Assembly (NCBI GenBank): GCA_905221605.1
Contig: CAJNDS010001458.1
Location: forward strand, 312,001 to 376,000
Source: Symbiodinium natans
Lineage: Eukaryota > Sar > Dinophyceae > Suessiales > Symbiodiniaceae
Length of the DNA stretch: 64,000 nucleotides
Direction of reading: 5' to 3'
Shown: positions 29,291 to 38,821 of the stretch, in pieces
Numbering within the stretch: position 1 is the stretch's first letter
Layout of the letters: each line of letters begins with the position of its first letter
Translations under genes and position numbers: made by a program
Notes under the pieces: generated by a model
The model's input: only the letters and a program-made list of their open reading frames with translations
Told to the model about the DNA's origin: nothing
Database searches by the model: none

Positions 29291-32200
29291 CCTCTTTGGG
29301 TATACAATCCTTCCAAAAGCTCCTCACAGTCCACGTAATCGTACATAGACCTTTCATACATTGACTTGGCTTTTTGCTCTTCTTTTTCCAACTGTGTTCC
29401 ATCCTCGGCAGTCTCACTTTTGCAGACCAAATAAGCATTTTCATGAGGAGAACAGCATGTCGGCCAATACTCATCACCAGGAACATTGTCCTCAACATCT
29501 GCATTTTCTTCCAGCTCCCCCAGACCCTGCATGTCATCCTCGAAAATTTCTAAGGGCGGACTCTCCCCCCGCTTGCGAAGCAAGCGCAAGGAGCCCACAT
29601 GACCACGCAGTGAAGAGGCCGGGCTTTTTCCAAGCAACCGATGGCGAACCGGAGGATCGCGAGGCGGAGGTAAAGGAGGACCTTCCTCATCAGCAAACCG
29701 AAGCGCCGGTTTTTTCCCCTTGAGACGATGCTCTGGAGGAGAAGGCTCCTGTTCTTCTACCACCCCTTCCAGCTCCAATTCAGGCGGTTCCTTTATATTG
29801 GAAAAAATCGTAGTGCAGGGAAATAACACCAGTTCATCCGGATCTTTTGCAGTCCCTTGAGCTTCCACCCAATAACCACCAGGTAGGTCATCGCATGGAC
29901 CCAAAAGAAGCGCAGGCTGCGTACGATCGACCCATTGCCGACCTTTCTTTGTTCCATCCGGACCCAGCAACTCCCACGGACGACGTTTGACTTGAATTTG
30001 AGCACCAAAGGGAAGCAATGCTTTAGGGTTTAACCCCAACTCCCTTTCAGCTTTCTGCCACCGTAACATTGACCAATGGCGAGCAGCCAGTGCCCAGTAC
30101 GCCGGCCCGAGTCGCGCCTCCTTTAAGAGCGACCTCACACCACGTTTGAATAAACCCACACATGCTTCAGCGCGCCCATTTGTTTGCGGGACTCCAGGAT
30201 CACCAGTGGTCCTATATATCAGACGAGTTTCACAAAAGGACCGGAAGCGTGCATTGACAAACTCCCCCGCTCGATCTGAGTGGATCCTCAGCACCGGATA
30301 CCCATGTCTCTGCAAGCGCACCATCATTCTTTGAACCGCCGACAAAACAGTTGTTTGCTGTTTATCCACAATCGGCTCCACCATAACGAAGTTGATCATA
30401 CGGACAGGCTGGGTCAAGTGGTCCTTCAGTTCCTTCCAGGATTTTTCAGAAGCTTGGATTTTCAACACCTCTGCCTCCAGAACTGGCGCAGGTTCCACCG
30501 GCGCAGAGTCTTCTTCTTCGAAGTTAGCGACTGCATCGCCTAACCATTCTCCGACACCAGCACCTTCATCTACCACCTGATCTTCCACCGCATCCGCATC
30601 TTCCTCCTTTTCTGGAGGGCGACCCACATTGGGATCCAACATTGGAAACTGATACACACCAATAACAGCGTGTCGTGGCTTCTGCTGGTGAGCATCCTTT
30701 GAACACTTGTATGGACCCGCCAAGTCCAATGATAAAGTGTAGGCATCCCCATGTTTCCGTCTCAAATGGCGACGCTCCTTTCCAGCGGCAGACACACAGA
30801 TTTGACAATCACGTCTGAAAGGAATATGCCCTCTTAGGCAATGGTCACGGAAAGCTCGCTCCTCAGCTGTCAACCTCCGTAACGTTCCTTCTCGTTCTTC
30901 CTTTTTTAACACCATAGCTTCCCGTTCAGCATCGCTCTCATGCAACCATTTTGCCAACCTGTGACGTATTCTTTTAACCAATCCAAACGCCCATCGCGCC
31001 CATATGGAGGATTGTCCAATACGCTCTTCCAGGGTAGAAGCGAATGTTGCCGACCACGGAACAACCACGCGAACCTGTTCCAACGATTCCCATAGTTCCA
31101 TATCAGACACCAGGAAAGTCGTAGGTTTCACCAGAGCATGTCCCAATGCTCCTTGATCAAAATGTGCAGCGTACATTCCATAACGCTCACAAAAGCTTTT
31201 CACCTCTGGCCAACTCCAGAAGGTAGGACTTGAGAACCCTTCCTGAGAACCATCCACCAGATCCTCAGCACTCAAGACCGTTTTGCCGTTCTGAGAGAAA
31301 TCTTTCCCTATGAGTTCAGGGTCCCCAGGACTTTCCATGCCAAAGAAGACAGAACTTCCATTGATGACCTCAGCAGTTCCACACCTTGAATGCGCCGCCA
31401 CGTCATATAGGAAAAGCATCTTCAGAAGTAAAACACCATCCTTTTGAGCTAATTCTTGATGTGGCCAAGGAAGACTTTTTAATCCCAACCGTTCAGGCCC
31501 ACAGCGCCGGCGTAATACAGGTGGACCACCGTCTTCACCTCTCAACCTTGACACTGTCCTGCATGGAGGTCCTCCAACCACAGCAACCACCTTTCCTTCA
31601 GCCGCCAGATGCAGAAGATACTTCCAGACGCTCGAATTATGTAGGTCACCGCCTTTTGTCAAATCCAGCTCCAGTACCTCCACATCCCGACTGGGAAAAT
31701 GCCATTTTTGTTTTCCCGAAAATAGGTGTACCACCACCCTTTTTGCTCGTGCCAGCCGTCTCCTTTTATGACGGTTGAAAGGCAACGCCGCAATATCTCC
31801 ACGTGGCAACAGCTCCATCAGCATATTTTCTGGTATATCCCCATAATACCACCGAAGAAATCGCCAACATGCCTGGACGAACTCCTCCTCATTCGCTGAC
31901 GCTGTCCGCGCTGCGCTTTGCAACGACGCTTTTACGGCCACCTCGTTGTCCGTATTCGGACACCCTTGAACCATACGTGCCACCTTCAATGCTTGCTTTG
32001 GTGAACACCAATCCATTTCATCAATGATCTGAAGCGCCACCTCCTTTTCCAAACAAGGGCACCCATTCAGATCACGAACGCGAAGTTCCCCCAGAACAGG
32101 ATGTGAGGCTGTGCACTTGCCACCACGCCACTGAACTCTGAGACCAACCAAGGCGCTCGCTTTGCCAATTGGCACTAGTGGATCTACCATTTCAGGAGTT

Positions 32201-34263
32201 ACCAGGGTCCCACCTGGGGTAATACACATCTCCCGAGATCCAACAGCTAAAGACACCAACACCTTTTGCTGCGGAAGCTGTTCACCAGGACGAAGTGATC
32301 TGAGAGGATGTGATGCTCCCGAGTCCAACATGCCCATTCCCGAACACTCATTGGTGTCAGAAACCCTGGCCACATGTAGAACGCATACTCCTCGGCCTTC
32401 TCCCTGCTTCGGCAACAACGTGGCATCAGACGAACCGACTCCACAGTCCGCCCTTCCATTCCTCCATTGAGAATGGGACCAAGACGCACGCTGCCTTTCA
32501 GCATGCAAAACCATCTTTTCAGCTGTTTTGTAATCCATAACCAAACAGCCATGTTCAAACCACAAGAGCTGGTCCAGCGAAGATTTTGCACCCACGTGAC
32601 ACATCCCATTGATCACCGTGAGGTTCGCCCCAAACTCCAAAATCAACCAGAGAGGGATAATCAGGGGCCCATTGTCTTCCCTAATCAACGTCCCTTTCTC
32701 TGTAATCCTCATTGTCACACCACCAAGCGCGCTTTGCACCATAACAGTAGTGTCGGGTAAACATTCCCATGGAAAAAGCGTCCGCACAAGATGCGTAGCA
32801 GCTGTAACCACCAACGCCACTCTCCCTTCCTGCTGAAACAACCCAGAGCCACATAACATTCGAACACTGGGATCCCCGCTTGATGCTGACTGCGCTGATG
32901 ACAGCTTCATAGATTTCAGCACTTCTAACGCTTCAGCAAGGACCTGATTGGGTGTTGATGGTGATGAGGGACTTGCAGAACCTTTATCCAATCCCGCATT
33001 AGCCGTCTCATCTCCCCCTTCAGCCACCTCTGCCTTTTTGGCATTTCCCCATTTCGCACCTTTGCCGCCCTTTCCCCCTTTGGGAGAATTCCCTTTAGAT
33101 CTATTCCTCTCAGGGTTTGAGTCCACATTGGAACTTGCACCATCCTTATATGGACACTGCGGCTGTAGATGGCCAACGGCCCCACACTCAAAACATCTTC
33201 CTCGCTCCAGGGAGTCTTTATCATGGCGAAATTTGCAACGGGATCCGAACTTGCAGCCTGCATCAGTCTTCCCATATATCCAACAGAAAGGACGTTCACC
33301 ATCACCGCTGTACCTTTTTCCTTTCCCTTTGCCTTTGTCACCCTCCTCCGTCTCGTCCCCAGTTCCCTTTTGGGCTTTGTTTAACCTTGCCCTTTTCTTG
33401 GCGTCCGAGTCCTGCTTCACCTCTTGATCGCCAGCACTATGCAATAGCAGTTCAAACTCTGCCTGTAACATTTCAGCTAGTTGTGTCGCAGTTTCAGAGG
33501 TCGGCGAGTAGTCCACTCCCAATTTCTCCCGAAAGGATGCTACTCTGAAATGAACCGTAGGGTGTTTTGCCAGCAACGCGGATGATAAACCATCCAATCC
33601 CTTGATAAGCAAGGTAGCGTCCGGCTCGGCCGCTCTCAACTCCCTTAATCGGGAACGCCATTGCGCCCATTGACGCACTCCCTTTATGGCCTCTGAGATC
33701 GAGGTTGCTGAAGTTGGTTGCACCAAGAAGTTCAACATTGTGCTGCGCTCATTTGCTCCACCTGGTTGGTAGACCGTCAGCAACTTGTAAAATATCATCA
33801 CTGACCCCAACATTCGAGTGGAAACGATCTCGGTCTTCAATCTCTCCGGAATCGCCTGTAGCAGCAAAGACACCGCTCTCTGCTCCAACAAAACATGCAC
33901 AGTTTGAACCACTTTGAGCCCTTCCAGCTCAGCCTTGATGCCCAACCTTTCCAGCGGAGAAACACTCAACCATTTGGCATACGCTTGATATGCCTTTGAG
34001 TAGACGCATTGCCACCACACTCTTCCTGTATCTGTCAGCGAAGACAACATTGGTTCGATCATTGCGATCCAATCACCCAGTGCCGTCGGATTGCTTGGTG
34101 TGTAGTCTGCCAAAGTAGGAAGGCTCATCACATGCTTCCCAAGAGCCTCCGGACGTTCGGTTCCAGAACTATCACCAATGATTGGCATACCACGTGGCAC
34201 CACTGCTCCAGGAGGTAAACTGACCCTACCACAGCCTACCACCAGGCCCTTGAGGCAGTCCAT
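29287..34263 (-). CDS. Element 2 main polyprotein: zinc fingers, double protease, methyltransferase-like domain, integrase
   Basis: A 1658-residue frame. Order: helical gag-type region (about 45-280); CCCH finger C327-C337-C343-H347 and CCHC knuckle C357-C360-H365-C370; a protease-like repeat with VTAAT (486-490) in the active-site position; a second repeat with the intact site LDSGAS (646-651); then a Rossmann-type domain of about 840-1055 with VVVHLFSG (843-850, methyltransferase motif I-like), GGPPCRT (897-903, motif IV of C5-cytosine methyltransferases, C901 the would-be nucleophile) and FFGMESPGDP (973-982). After a basic zinc-like stretch (HCLRGHIPFRRDCQIC) comes integrase: D1180 (SLDLAG), D1330 (IHSDRAGEF), E1366 (NGRAEA), spacing D-35-E. 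The ATG at 34263 lies 38 bases inside the upstream frame, in a good context, so a separate start is possible. Confidence 0.93.
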   Translation of the reverse strand: MDCLKGLVVGCGRVSLPPGAVVPRGMPIIGDSSGTERPEALGKHVMSLPTLADYTPSNPTALGDWIAMIEPMLSSLTDTGRVWWQCVYSKAYQAYAKWLSVSPLERLGIKAELEGLKVVQTVHVLLEQRAVSLLLQAIPERLKTEIVSTRMLGSVMIFYKLLTVYQPGGANERSTMLNFLVQPTSATSISEAIKGVRQWAQWRSRLRELRAAEPDATLLIKGLDGLSSALLAKHPTVHFRVASFREKLGVDYSPTSETATQLAEMLQAEFELLLHSAGDQEVKQDSDAKKRARLNKAQKGTGDETEEGDKGKGKGKRYSGDGERPFCWIYGKTDAGCKFGSRCKFRHDKDSLERGRCFECGAVGHLQPQCPYKDGASSNVDSNPERNRSKGNSPKGGKGGKGAKWGNAKKAEVAEGGDETANAGLDKGSASPSSPSTPNQVLAEALEVLKSMKLSSAQSASSGDPSVRMLCGSGLFQQEGRVALVVTAATHLVRTLFPWECLPDTTVMVQSALGGVTMRITEKGTLIREDNGPLIIPLWLILEFGANLTVINGMCHVGAKSSLDQLLWFEHGCLVMDYKTAEKMVLHAERQRASWSHSQWRNGRADCGVGSSDATLLPKQGEGRGVCVLHVARVSDTNECSGMGMLDSGASHPLRSLRPGEQLPQQKVLVSLAVGSREMCITPGGTLVTPEMVDPLVPIGKASALVGLRVQWRGGKCTASHPVLGELRVRDLNGCPCLEKEVALQIIDEMDWCSPKQALKVARMVQGCPNTDNEVAVKASLQSAARTASANEEEFVQACWRFLRWYYGDIPENMLMELLPRGDIAALPFNRHKRRRLARAKRVVVHLFSGKQKWHFPSRDVEVLELDLTKGGDLHNSSVWKYLLHLAAEGKVVAVVGGPPCRTVSRLRGEDGGPPVLRRRCGPERLGLKSLPWPHQELAQKDGVLLLKMLFLYDVAAHSRCGTAEVINGSSVFFGMESPGDPELIGKDFSQNGKTVLSAEDLVDGSQEGFSSPTFWSWPEVKSFCERYGMYAAHFDQGALGHALVKPTTFLVSDMELWESLEQVRVVVPWSATFASTLEERIGQSSIWARWAFGLVKRIRHRLAKWLHESDAEREAMVLKKEEREGTLRRLTAEERAFRDHCLRGHIPFRRDCQICVSAAGKERRHLRRKHGDAYTLSLDLAGPYKCSKDAHQQKPRHAVIGVYQFPMLDPNVGRPPEKEEDADAVEDQVVDEGAGVGEWLGDAVANFEEEDSAPVEPAPVLEAEVLKIQASEKSWKELKDHLTQPVRMINFVMVEPIVDKQQTTVLSAVQRMMVRLQRHGYPVLRIHSDRAGEFVNARFRSFCETRLIYRTTGDPGVPQTNGRAEACVGLFKRGVRSLLKEARLGPAYWALAARHWSMLRWQKAERELGLNPKALLPFGAQIQVKRRPWELLGPDGTKKGRQWVDRTQPALLLGPCDDLPGGYWVEAQGTAKDPDELVLFPCTTIFSNIKEPPELELEGVVEEQEPSPPEHRLKGKKPALRFADEEGPPLPPPRDPPVRHRLLGKSPASSLRGHVGSLRLLRKRGESPPLEIFEDDMQGLGELEENADVEDNVPGDEYWPTCCSPHENAYLVCKSETAEDGTQLEKEEQKAKSMYERSMYDYVDCEELLEGLYTQRG

Positions 34264-35416
34264 GTCCTATACCAGGCGTCACAGCTGTGAGCGGAACCTT
34301 TTCTAATTCCAACTTCCCAGCAACCATTTTCCACCGATACGGAACATCATCCACCATTGTATATCCACCCGATCCTGCTGAGTTCTCTTGCGTCGTAGTT
34401 TCCCGAGCTGAAACAAAACCGGGCTGGTTCCCCACAGGTGCGGCAGAACCATCAGCACCTGATGGCAAGGAAGTAATCGGAACATGTGTTAAACCAGGCG
34501 GTCCACTTGCATATCCACCACTTGCAGGACCTCCCGTGGGGTAATTCAATGGAGGCAATCTGGAGGGTTTCTTCCCTTCAGCTACATGCATCATTGGCAC
34601 TTCTTTTTCATCCTCCACTTGAACATCCCCCTTCCTGGACCCAGGCAAGGATTGAAGATCACAACCCTTTGGCAGGTCGTAGCCCTCAATAGGCAGCCAT
34701 GTCCCATCAGGCAACACAGTCCAAAAACCACCCATACCATCCGTGTAGAAAACTTGTCCTGGCAGGTACTGTTTCTCTGGAGTCATTCCCAAAGGATATG
34801 CGGCATTTGCGTCCACCACTCCAGTGCTCCGTGCCCTCGAAGCTGACCCAGATGCAGCAGAGGTATAGCTTTTCTCCTCCACCCGATGCAACCTGTTCCC
34901 CAGCTCCTTTGTTTGCACAAGCAACTCCTTCAGCGCACGCTTTACCACCGCCATATCTTCACTTTGTTCTTCCCCACCAACATCAGGAATGAGCTCTTCC
35001 TCTACTTGCGCTCCACCAATAGTACCTCGTTCCATCTGGCCCATTAAGCCTGACGACGGCCTCTCAGCTGGTGCAGGTTCCCGATCCCGAAGTTCTGGCA
35101 ACGACGGTGGCCTTCTTGTTTCTTCACCACTTCTATCCCCTCCGCTCGCAGGAAGACTTGCTGGCCTTGAGTGCCTCAGTCTCATTTCTTCTTGAGCCCG
35201 CTCGCTCCAGAAAGGATTTGCTGCTGGAACCGGAACCACTTCGTTTTCCACCTGAGACGTTGGTTGAATCATTGCAACCTCCCTACCATCTGTCAGCGCT
35301 TGTACCACTTGTCGTCGTTCTTCAGCCCCATCACCACGATTTTCTTCGGCTTCATTGGCCGCGGATGACAGTCCAGGTTCCGACCGACGCCGCAACATGT
35401 CCATTGCGCCAAACAA
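34226..35416 (-). CDS. Element 2 first frame: Gag-like N-terminal protein
   Basis: A 396-residue frame starting 50 bases inside the 5' LTR. Low-complexity Arg/Glu/Pro/Ser-rich N-terminal half, a short coiled coil (ALKELLVQTKELGNRLHRVE), then a Gly/Pro-rich part with aromatic repeats (GQVFYTDGMGGFWTVLPDGT). No known domain. It overlaps the main polyprotein by 38 bases; joining them would need a +1 shift, or the second frame may have its own start. Confidence 0.8.
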   Translation of the reverse strand: MFGAMDMLRRRSEPGLSSAANEAEENRGDGAEERRQVVQALTDGREVAMIQPTSQVENEVVPVPAANPFWSERAQEEMRLRHSRPASLPASGGDRSGEETRRPPSLPELRDREPAPAERPSSGLMGQMERGTIGGAQVEEELIPDVGGEEQSEDMAVVKRALKELLVQTKELGNRLHRVEEKSYTSAASGSASRARSTGVVDANAAYPLGMTPEKQYLPGQVFYTDGMGGFWTVLPDGTWLPIEGYDLPKGCDLQSLPGSRKGDVQVEDEKEVPMMHVAEGKKPSRLPPLNYPTGGPASGGYASGPPGLTHVPITSLPSGADGSAAPVGNQPGFVSARETTTQENSAGSGGYTMVDDVPYRWKMVAGKLELEKVPLTAVTPGIGHGLPQGPGGRLW

Positions 35417-35453
35417 GCGTAGAATCTTACCTACACCGCAGGAAGCCTAATTT

Positions 35454-35465
35454 GGGCTCATAACC
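35454..35465 (-). other. Primer binding site of element 2 (initiator tRNA anticodon arm)
   Basis: The plus strand reads GGGCTCATAACC flush against the LTR. This equals the anticodon stem-loop of fungal-type initiator tRNA-Met (CAU anticodon), so the minus-strand element would be primed by an internally cleaved half-tRNA, as known for Drosophila copia and yeast Ty5. The host tRNA sequence is assumed, not seen. Confidence 0.7.
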
Positions 35466-35524
35466 TACGGGGGCAACCGAAAGGGGAAGGGAATCAACCC
35501 AAACAGTCGCCAGAGGTTTCACCC

Positions 35525-35983
35525 CAAATAGGATAGGAGGGGGGCCGAACGCGGAGTGGGGCGCATGTAGGCTTCGTAGGGTGTATGGGGTTTAATGTGG
35601 GACACTCTTGAATGTGTAGGGCCCCCCCCCCCCTTCCCCTGAACAGTCGAGGCTGGATTTGTCCCTGTTTAGACGCTCCCGGGGGTTTATATGAATTTAA
35701 AAGGGAGGAGTTTAGATAAGTTTAAAAGGGGCAGCGATGCCCGGCTATCTCTTTTAAAGGCGCACCACGTGGAATTTTCTTACGGCGCCCGGACGATTTA
35801 CCCTAAGGTTCAGCTGCCCTGTCTGGGGCTACGAAGCTTCTTTTCTTCATTTGGGGGTTTAGGAAACTAGGGGTACCGTATTGGGGTCCTTATTATAAGG
35901 GAATCCTACTACTTGGGAGTTCATATTGGGGGTCCCGCATCCTCGCAAACCCCTATTTGCTTGTCTCTGGTGCTCCAAACACG
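35525..35983. mobile_element. Insertion in the 5' LTR of element 2, includes an M1 copy
   Basis: 459 bases flanked by CCC on each side (possible 3-bp target duplication). It begins CAAATAGG, matched by CCTATTTG at 35952-35959. The right quarter (35852-35959) is an M1 element. The rest includes a poly-C tract and a GAATTTAAAAGGG / AAGTTTAAAAGGG pair. No open frame. It must post-date integration of element 2. Confidence 0.85.
35852..35959. repeat. M1 palindromic element inside the LTR insertion
   Basis: TTGGGGGTTTAGGAAACTAG ... CGCAAACCCCTATTTG, with the shared core TTATTATAAGGGAATCCTAC. Confidence 0.75.
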
Positions 35984-36133
35984 CCCTGAACCAACCAGCA
36001 AACACCAAGAACTCAAAACTTCTTTTTGCTACCAGGCGCATGGCCCAGTCTTGAGCCAATAAGATTACCGGGCGCATTGACCCAACAACTTTCAACACCA
36101 ACTCTTCTCTACAATACCAACTGCAGCTCCGCA

Positions 36134-37290
36134 CCCTAAACCTTGATCCTAAACCCCAAAACCCCGAAGCCCCAACACTCCGAAGCTCTAAGCCATGAAC
36201 GCCTCCAAACCCGAAACCCTAAATCTTAAACACCCACATGACTTGTTCATGCCTGGGCCTATGACGAGGAAAAACACACACGCACACAGACACAAGAACC
36301 ACTTTTGGTTTAGGGTTTTGGGGTTTAGGAATTTGGGGTTCGGGGTTTAGGATGTAAGGGCTTCGAAGACAATTCGGACCAAATGTTTCACGAAGCTTCC
36401 TAGCAGAGGTACGGGCTTGTGCTGGTATCACTGAAAGGTTCCAAGGGGGCTCAGGGTTTTCGTGCTCTGGGTCTGATGGCCTCGTTTGCGTTGTCCAACA
36501 GGCGATTTTGGAGATTGATCTCGGTTCGGATCATCGTGCTCACCTGCCAATCGCGAGGCCACTTCTCAAGTACAAAAACAAACTCAACCCTAAAGACCTA
36601 AACCCGACATGGGGTGCCATATTGGGGTCCTTGTGAAAAAGGGATCCTACTATTGGTTTTCGGGTTTAGGGTTTGGGGGACTATAGTAGGGGTCCCGTAT
36701 TTTCGAAATTCCCCCCCCCCCCCCCCAACCTTCCTCAAGGGTCTTGCTACGCAAGGGTTTAGGGTTTAGGGTTTAGGGTTTAGGGTAAGGGTGTACTTAA
36801 TTGACTGATTAGTTCGTCGAACCAGAGCTACGAACCGTGGACCTTTGTACGCGCGCAATGGGCCCTGTAGGGGGCATGAGTGGAAGACCTTTGTGGGGGT
36901 CCTGTTTGTAAGGTTTATATAGGGACCTAGAGAACTACCCATATGTGGGTTCAGGGCTCAGGGGGTTAGTGGGGTCCAATGCTTATGTCAGCTTCCTCAT
37001 TGGGGGAATATAGCCTGTGAAGCTCTGGTCCGAGTCAAGTTTTGGTGTTCGCAGATTCTGGGGCCCAAGCGCTTAAACCCTGAACCCTGTTTGGGGTTTA
37101 GGACGCTGAAAAAACCAAACATGAATCCCTATTGGCCTGCTGAAGATTGTTCACGGAACCCTCGAGGACCGCCAGCGGCTCGTCCATGTCCCTAGCACCA
37201 GAATAACTTACAGCATCACGGACCCCCCGCTGCAGCAAGGTTTATAATCTCCGGAACTGCACGCGGACCAAGGCAGAACCCTAGAATAAC
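36134..37290. other. Telomere-like patchwork right of element 2
   Basis: Target-duplication side of element 2, then scattered CCCTAAA/TTTAGGG units (36757-36787), an M1 copy at 36607-36727 ending in a poly-C tract, and unique sequence around 36800-37280. No gene recognised. Confidence 0.7.
36607..36727. repeat. M1 element interrupted by telomere-like sequence
   Basis: Shares GGGTGCCATATTGGGGTCCT and GGATCCTACTATTGG with other copies, but at about 36655-36675 carries TTCGGGTTTAGGGTTT, absent from the others. The right end TTTTCGAAATT runs into about 17 Cs. Confidence 0.65.
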
Positions 37291-37393
37291 CTGGGGGTTT
37301 ACGATATTGGGGGTAGCTTCTTGGGGCCCTGACTGTATGGGGATCCTACTACTTGGGGTCAATACTAGGGGTCCCTGAAAACGCAAACCCCCA
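37291..37393. repeat. M1 palindromic element adjoining an M4 copy
   Basis: CTGGGGGTTTACG ... CGCAAACCCCCA, with core GGGATCCTACTACTTGGGG. Its right edge touches the M4 copy at 37394. Confidence 0.75.
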
Positions 37394-37490
37394 CCTAGGA
37401 ACAAAAAGGGTGCCCTTCTTGGCTTACAGGGGGCTTATGAGGGAACCTAAGCCCTGAACAAAGGGGAAAAAGGCCTACTCTGGGTCCTAG
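37394..37490. repeat. M4 short repeat, copy 2
   Basis: CCTAGGAACAAAAAGGGTGC ... CTCTGGGTCCTAG. Confidence 0.75.
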
Positions 37491-38821
37491 AAGGAAACTG
37501 CTTTGACCGGATGGACGGAGTTGGGGCTTGGAGCTCAGGGTTTAGGTCCTTCGCACTTGCAGGGAGTCTTAGCCCTACAAATTACGAGACCGGCGCCTCA
37601 TCATCTGCTGCTGCCTCTCCAGCATTGACCTTTGCGAGACCTTCGGCTGATGGGCAAGTCCTCTTATAGATGGGGTCCAGTTTCTTGGGTCCATAGGGTT
37701 TAGGGTTTAGGGTTTAGGGTTTCGGGTTTAGGGTTTAGGGCATCCCACAAAACACGGGCCGAATGAATGAACAAAAGGGACTTTTATCTTACTGAACTGA
37801 TCGTCTGTCTTTAGGAGGTTCGACCAACAAATCTTTAACAAAAGTCTGGAGAGTACAGGAATGGGGTCACGGCCAAAAGCCCAAAATCAAGGACCGCGGA
37901 TGCTTTGAGAGAGCCTGAGTCCCAGAAAGGTATTCAGACCCCCAGTACTTAACACCCTAATCCACCCCCCCCCCCTTCCCCCAAAAAGAATAAACTCTAC
38001 GGTAAACTGTCAACTTGCGGCACTTGGTTCAAGACCTTAAACAACTTCCCATGGAAAGGGAGTCTGGACTTCTTCGATCGGCCACCCCATCCCTGAGAAC
38101 AAATCTTCCAACATCAGACCCTCTTAAACCCAAGAAGTTAGCCCCATAACCCCTCAAAAAAGGCCCCTTGCAGGGTTGATTGCGGGGATTATGGGGCTGA
38201 ATAGCTCATCCTGGTATATCCGAAACCCTAAATGTTCAGCAAAGACGACCCAAGGTACTTGCCACCCCAGGAGAGCACCCCGAACACTGAGACCCCTAAG
38301 CCGGCTTTTTTTGATACAGGGCTCAAGGCGAAAGATACGGAAGTTGGGCAAAAGCCCAGTATAAAGTCCTGAACCCTAAACCCTGAAAACCCTAACCCCT
38401 TCTGTGAACCCTAAACCACATGCCCTCAAACCTGGACCCCACGCCCAGGGCCATGACAGGCTGCATCTCTGCACCATCTGCACAGCAACTTCCGGTTTGG
38501 GGTTTGGGGTTTAGGGTTTAAGGGTTTAGGGTTTAGGGTGCAGGAACTCTCATGCAAAGGCGCGGCGGGCGCATTGAGGGCACCCTGTGGTTTGGTGTGT
38601 TGTTTCGAGCTTTCGGGCCTGTTCCAGCTTTAACCTGCTTATTTGTATTTCTTTTAAGTTCCTTTAGTTTTTACTCTGATTTCTACTTTTATAACCATTT
38701 TCATTAAATGCTTTTCTATGCATCTTGCAAGTCTTCTCTTTTTTTGAAGGGGGGGGGTCTTGCTTGACAACCGCACCTCAAGTCCGCGTTGAATGTGGCA
38801 CGGCACGCCGCTGCCCTGGAG
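37491..38821. other. Mixed unique sequence with few telomere-like units
   Basis: TTTAGGG runs at 37698-37740 and 38500-38540; poly-C at about 37967-37977; an AT-richer stretch at 38600-38740. A small island at 37590-37660 is GC-rich. No gene called. Confidence 0.65.

Larger units (their letters stand above)
25824..36133 (-). mobile_element. Ty1/copia-type LTR retrotransposon 2 with methyltransferase-like and TET/JBP-like domains
   Basis: Terminal direct repeats are 25824-26029 (206 bp, intact) and 35466-36133 (same 206 bp, split by a later insertion of about 460 bp). CCCTA flanks both outer ends (25819-25823 and 36134-36138), a clean 5-bp target duplication. A primer site complementary to an initiator tRNA anticodon arm adjoins the right LTR (35454-35465). 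Four minus-strand frames read in order: Gag-like protein; zinc fingers, double protease, methyltransferase-like domain and integrase; half of a 2-oxoglutarate oxygenase; other half plus reverse transcriptase and RNase H. No difference is seen between the LTR copies outside the insertion, so integration was recent, and the LTR insertion more recent still. Confidence 0.95.
35466..36133 (-). repeat. LTR (5' LTR) of retrotransposon 2, split by an insertion
   Basis: LTR parts are 35466-35524 and 35984-36133. The sequence between them is absent from the 3' LTR. Confidence 0.92.
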
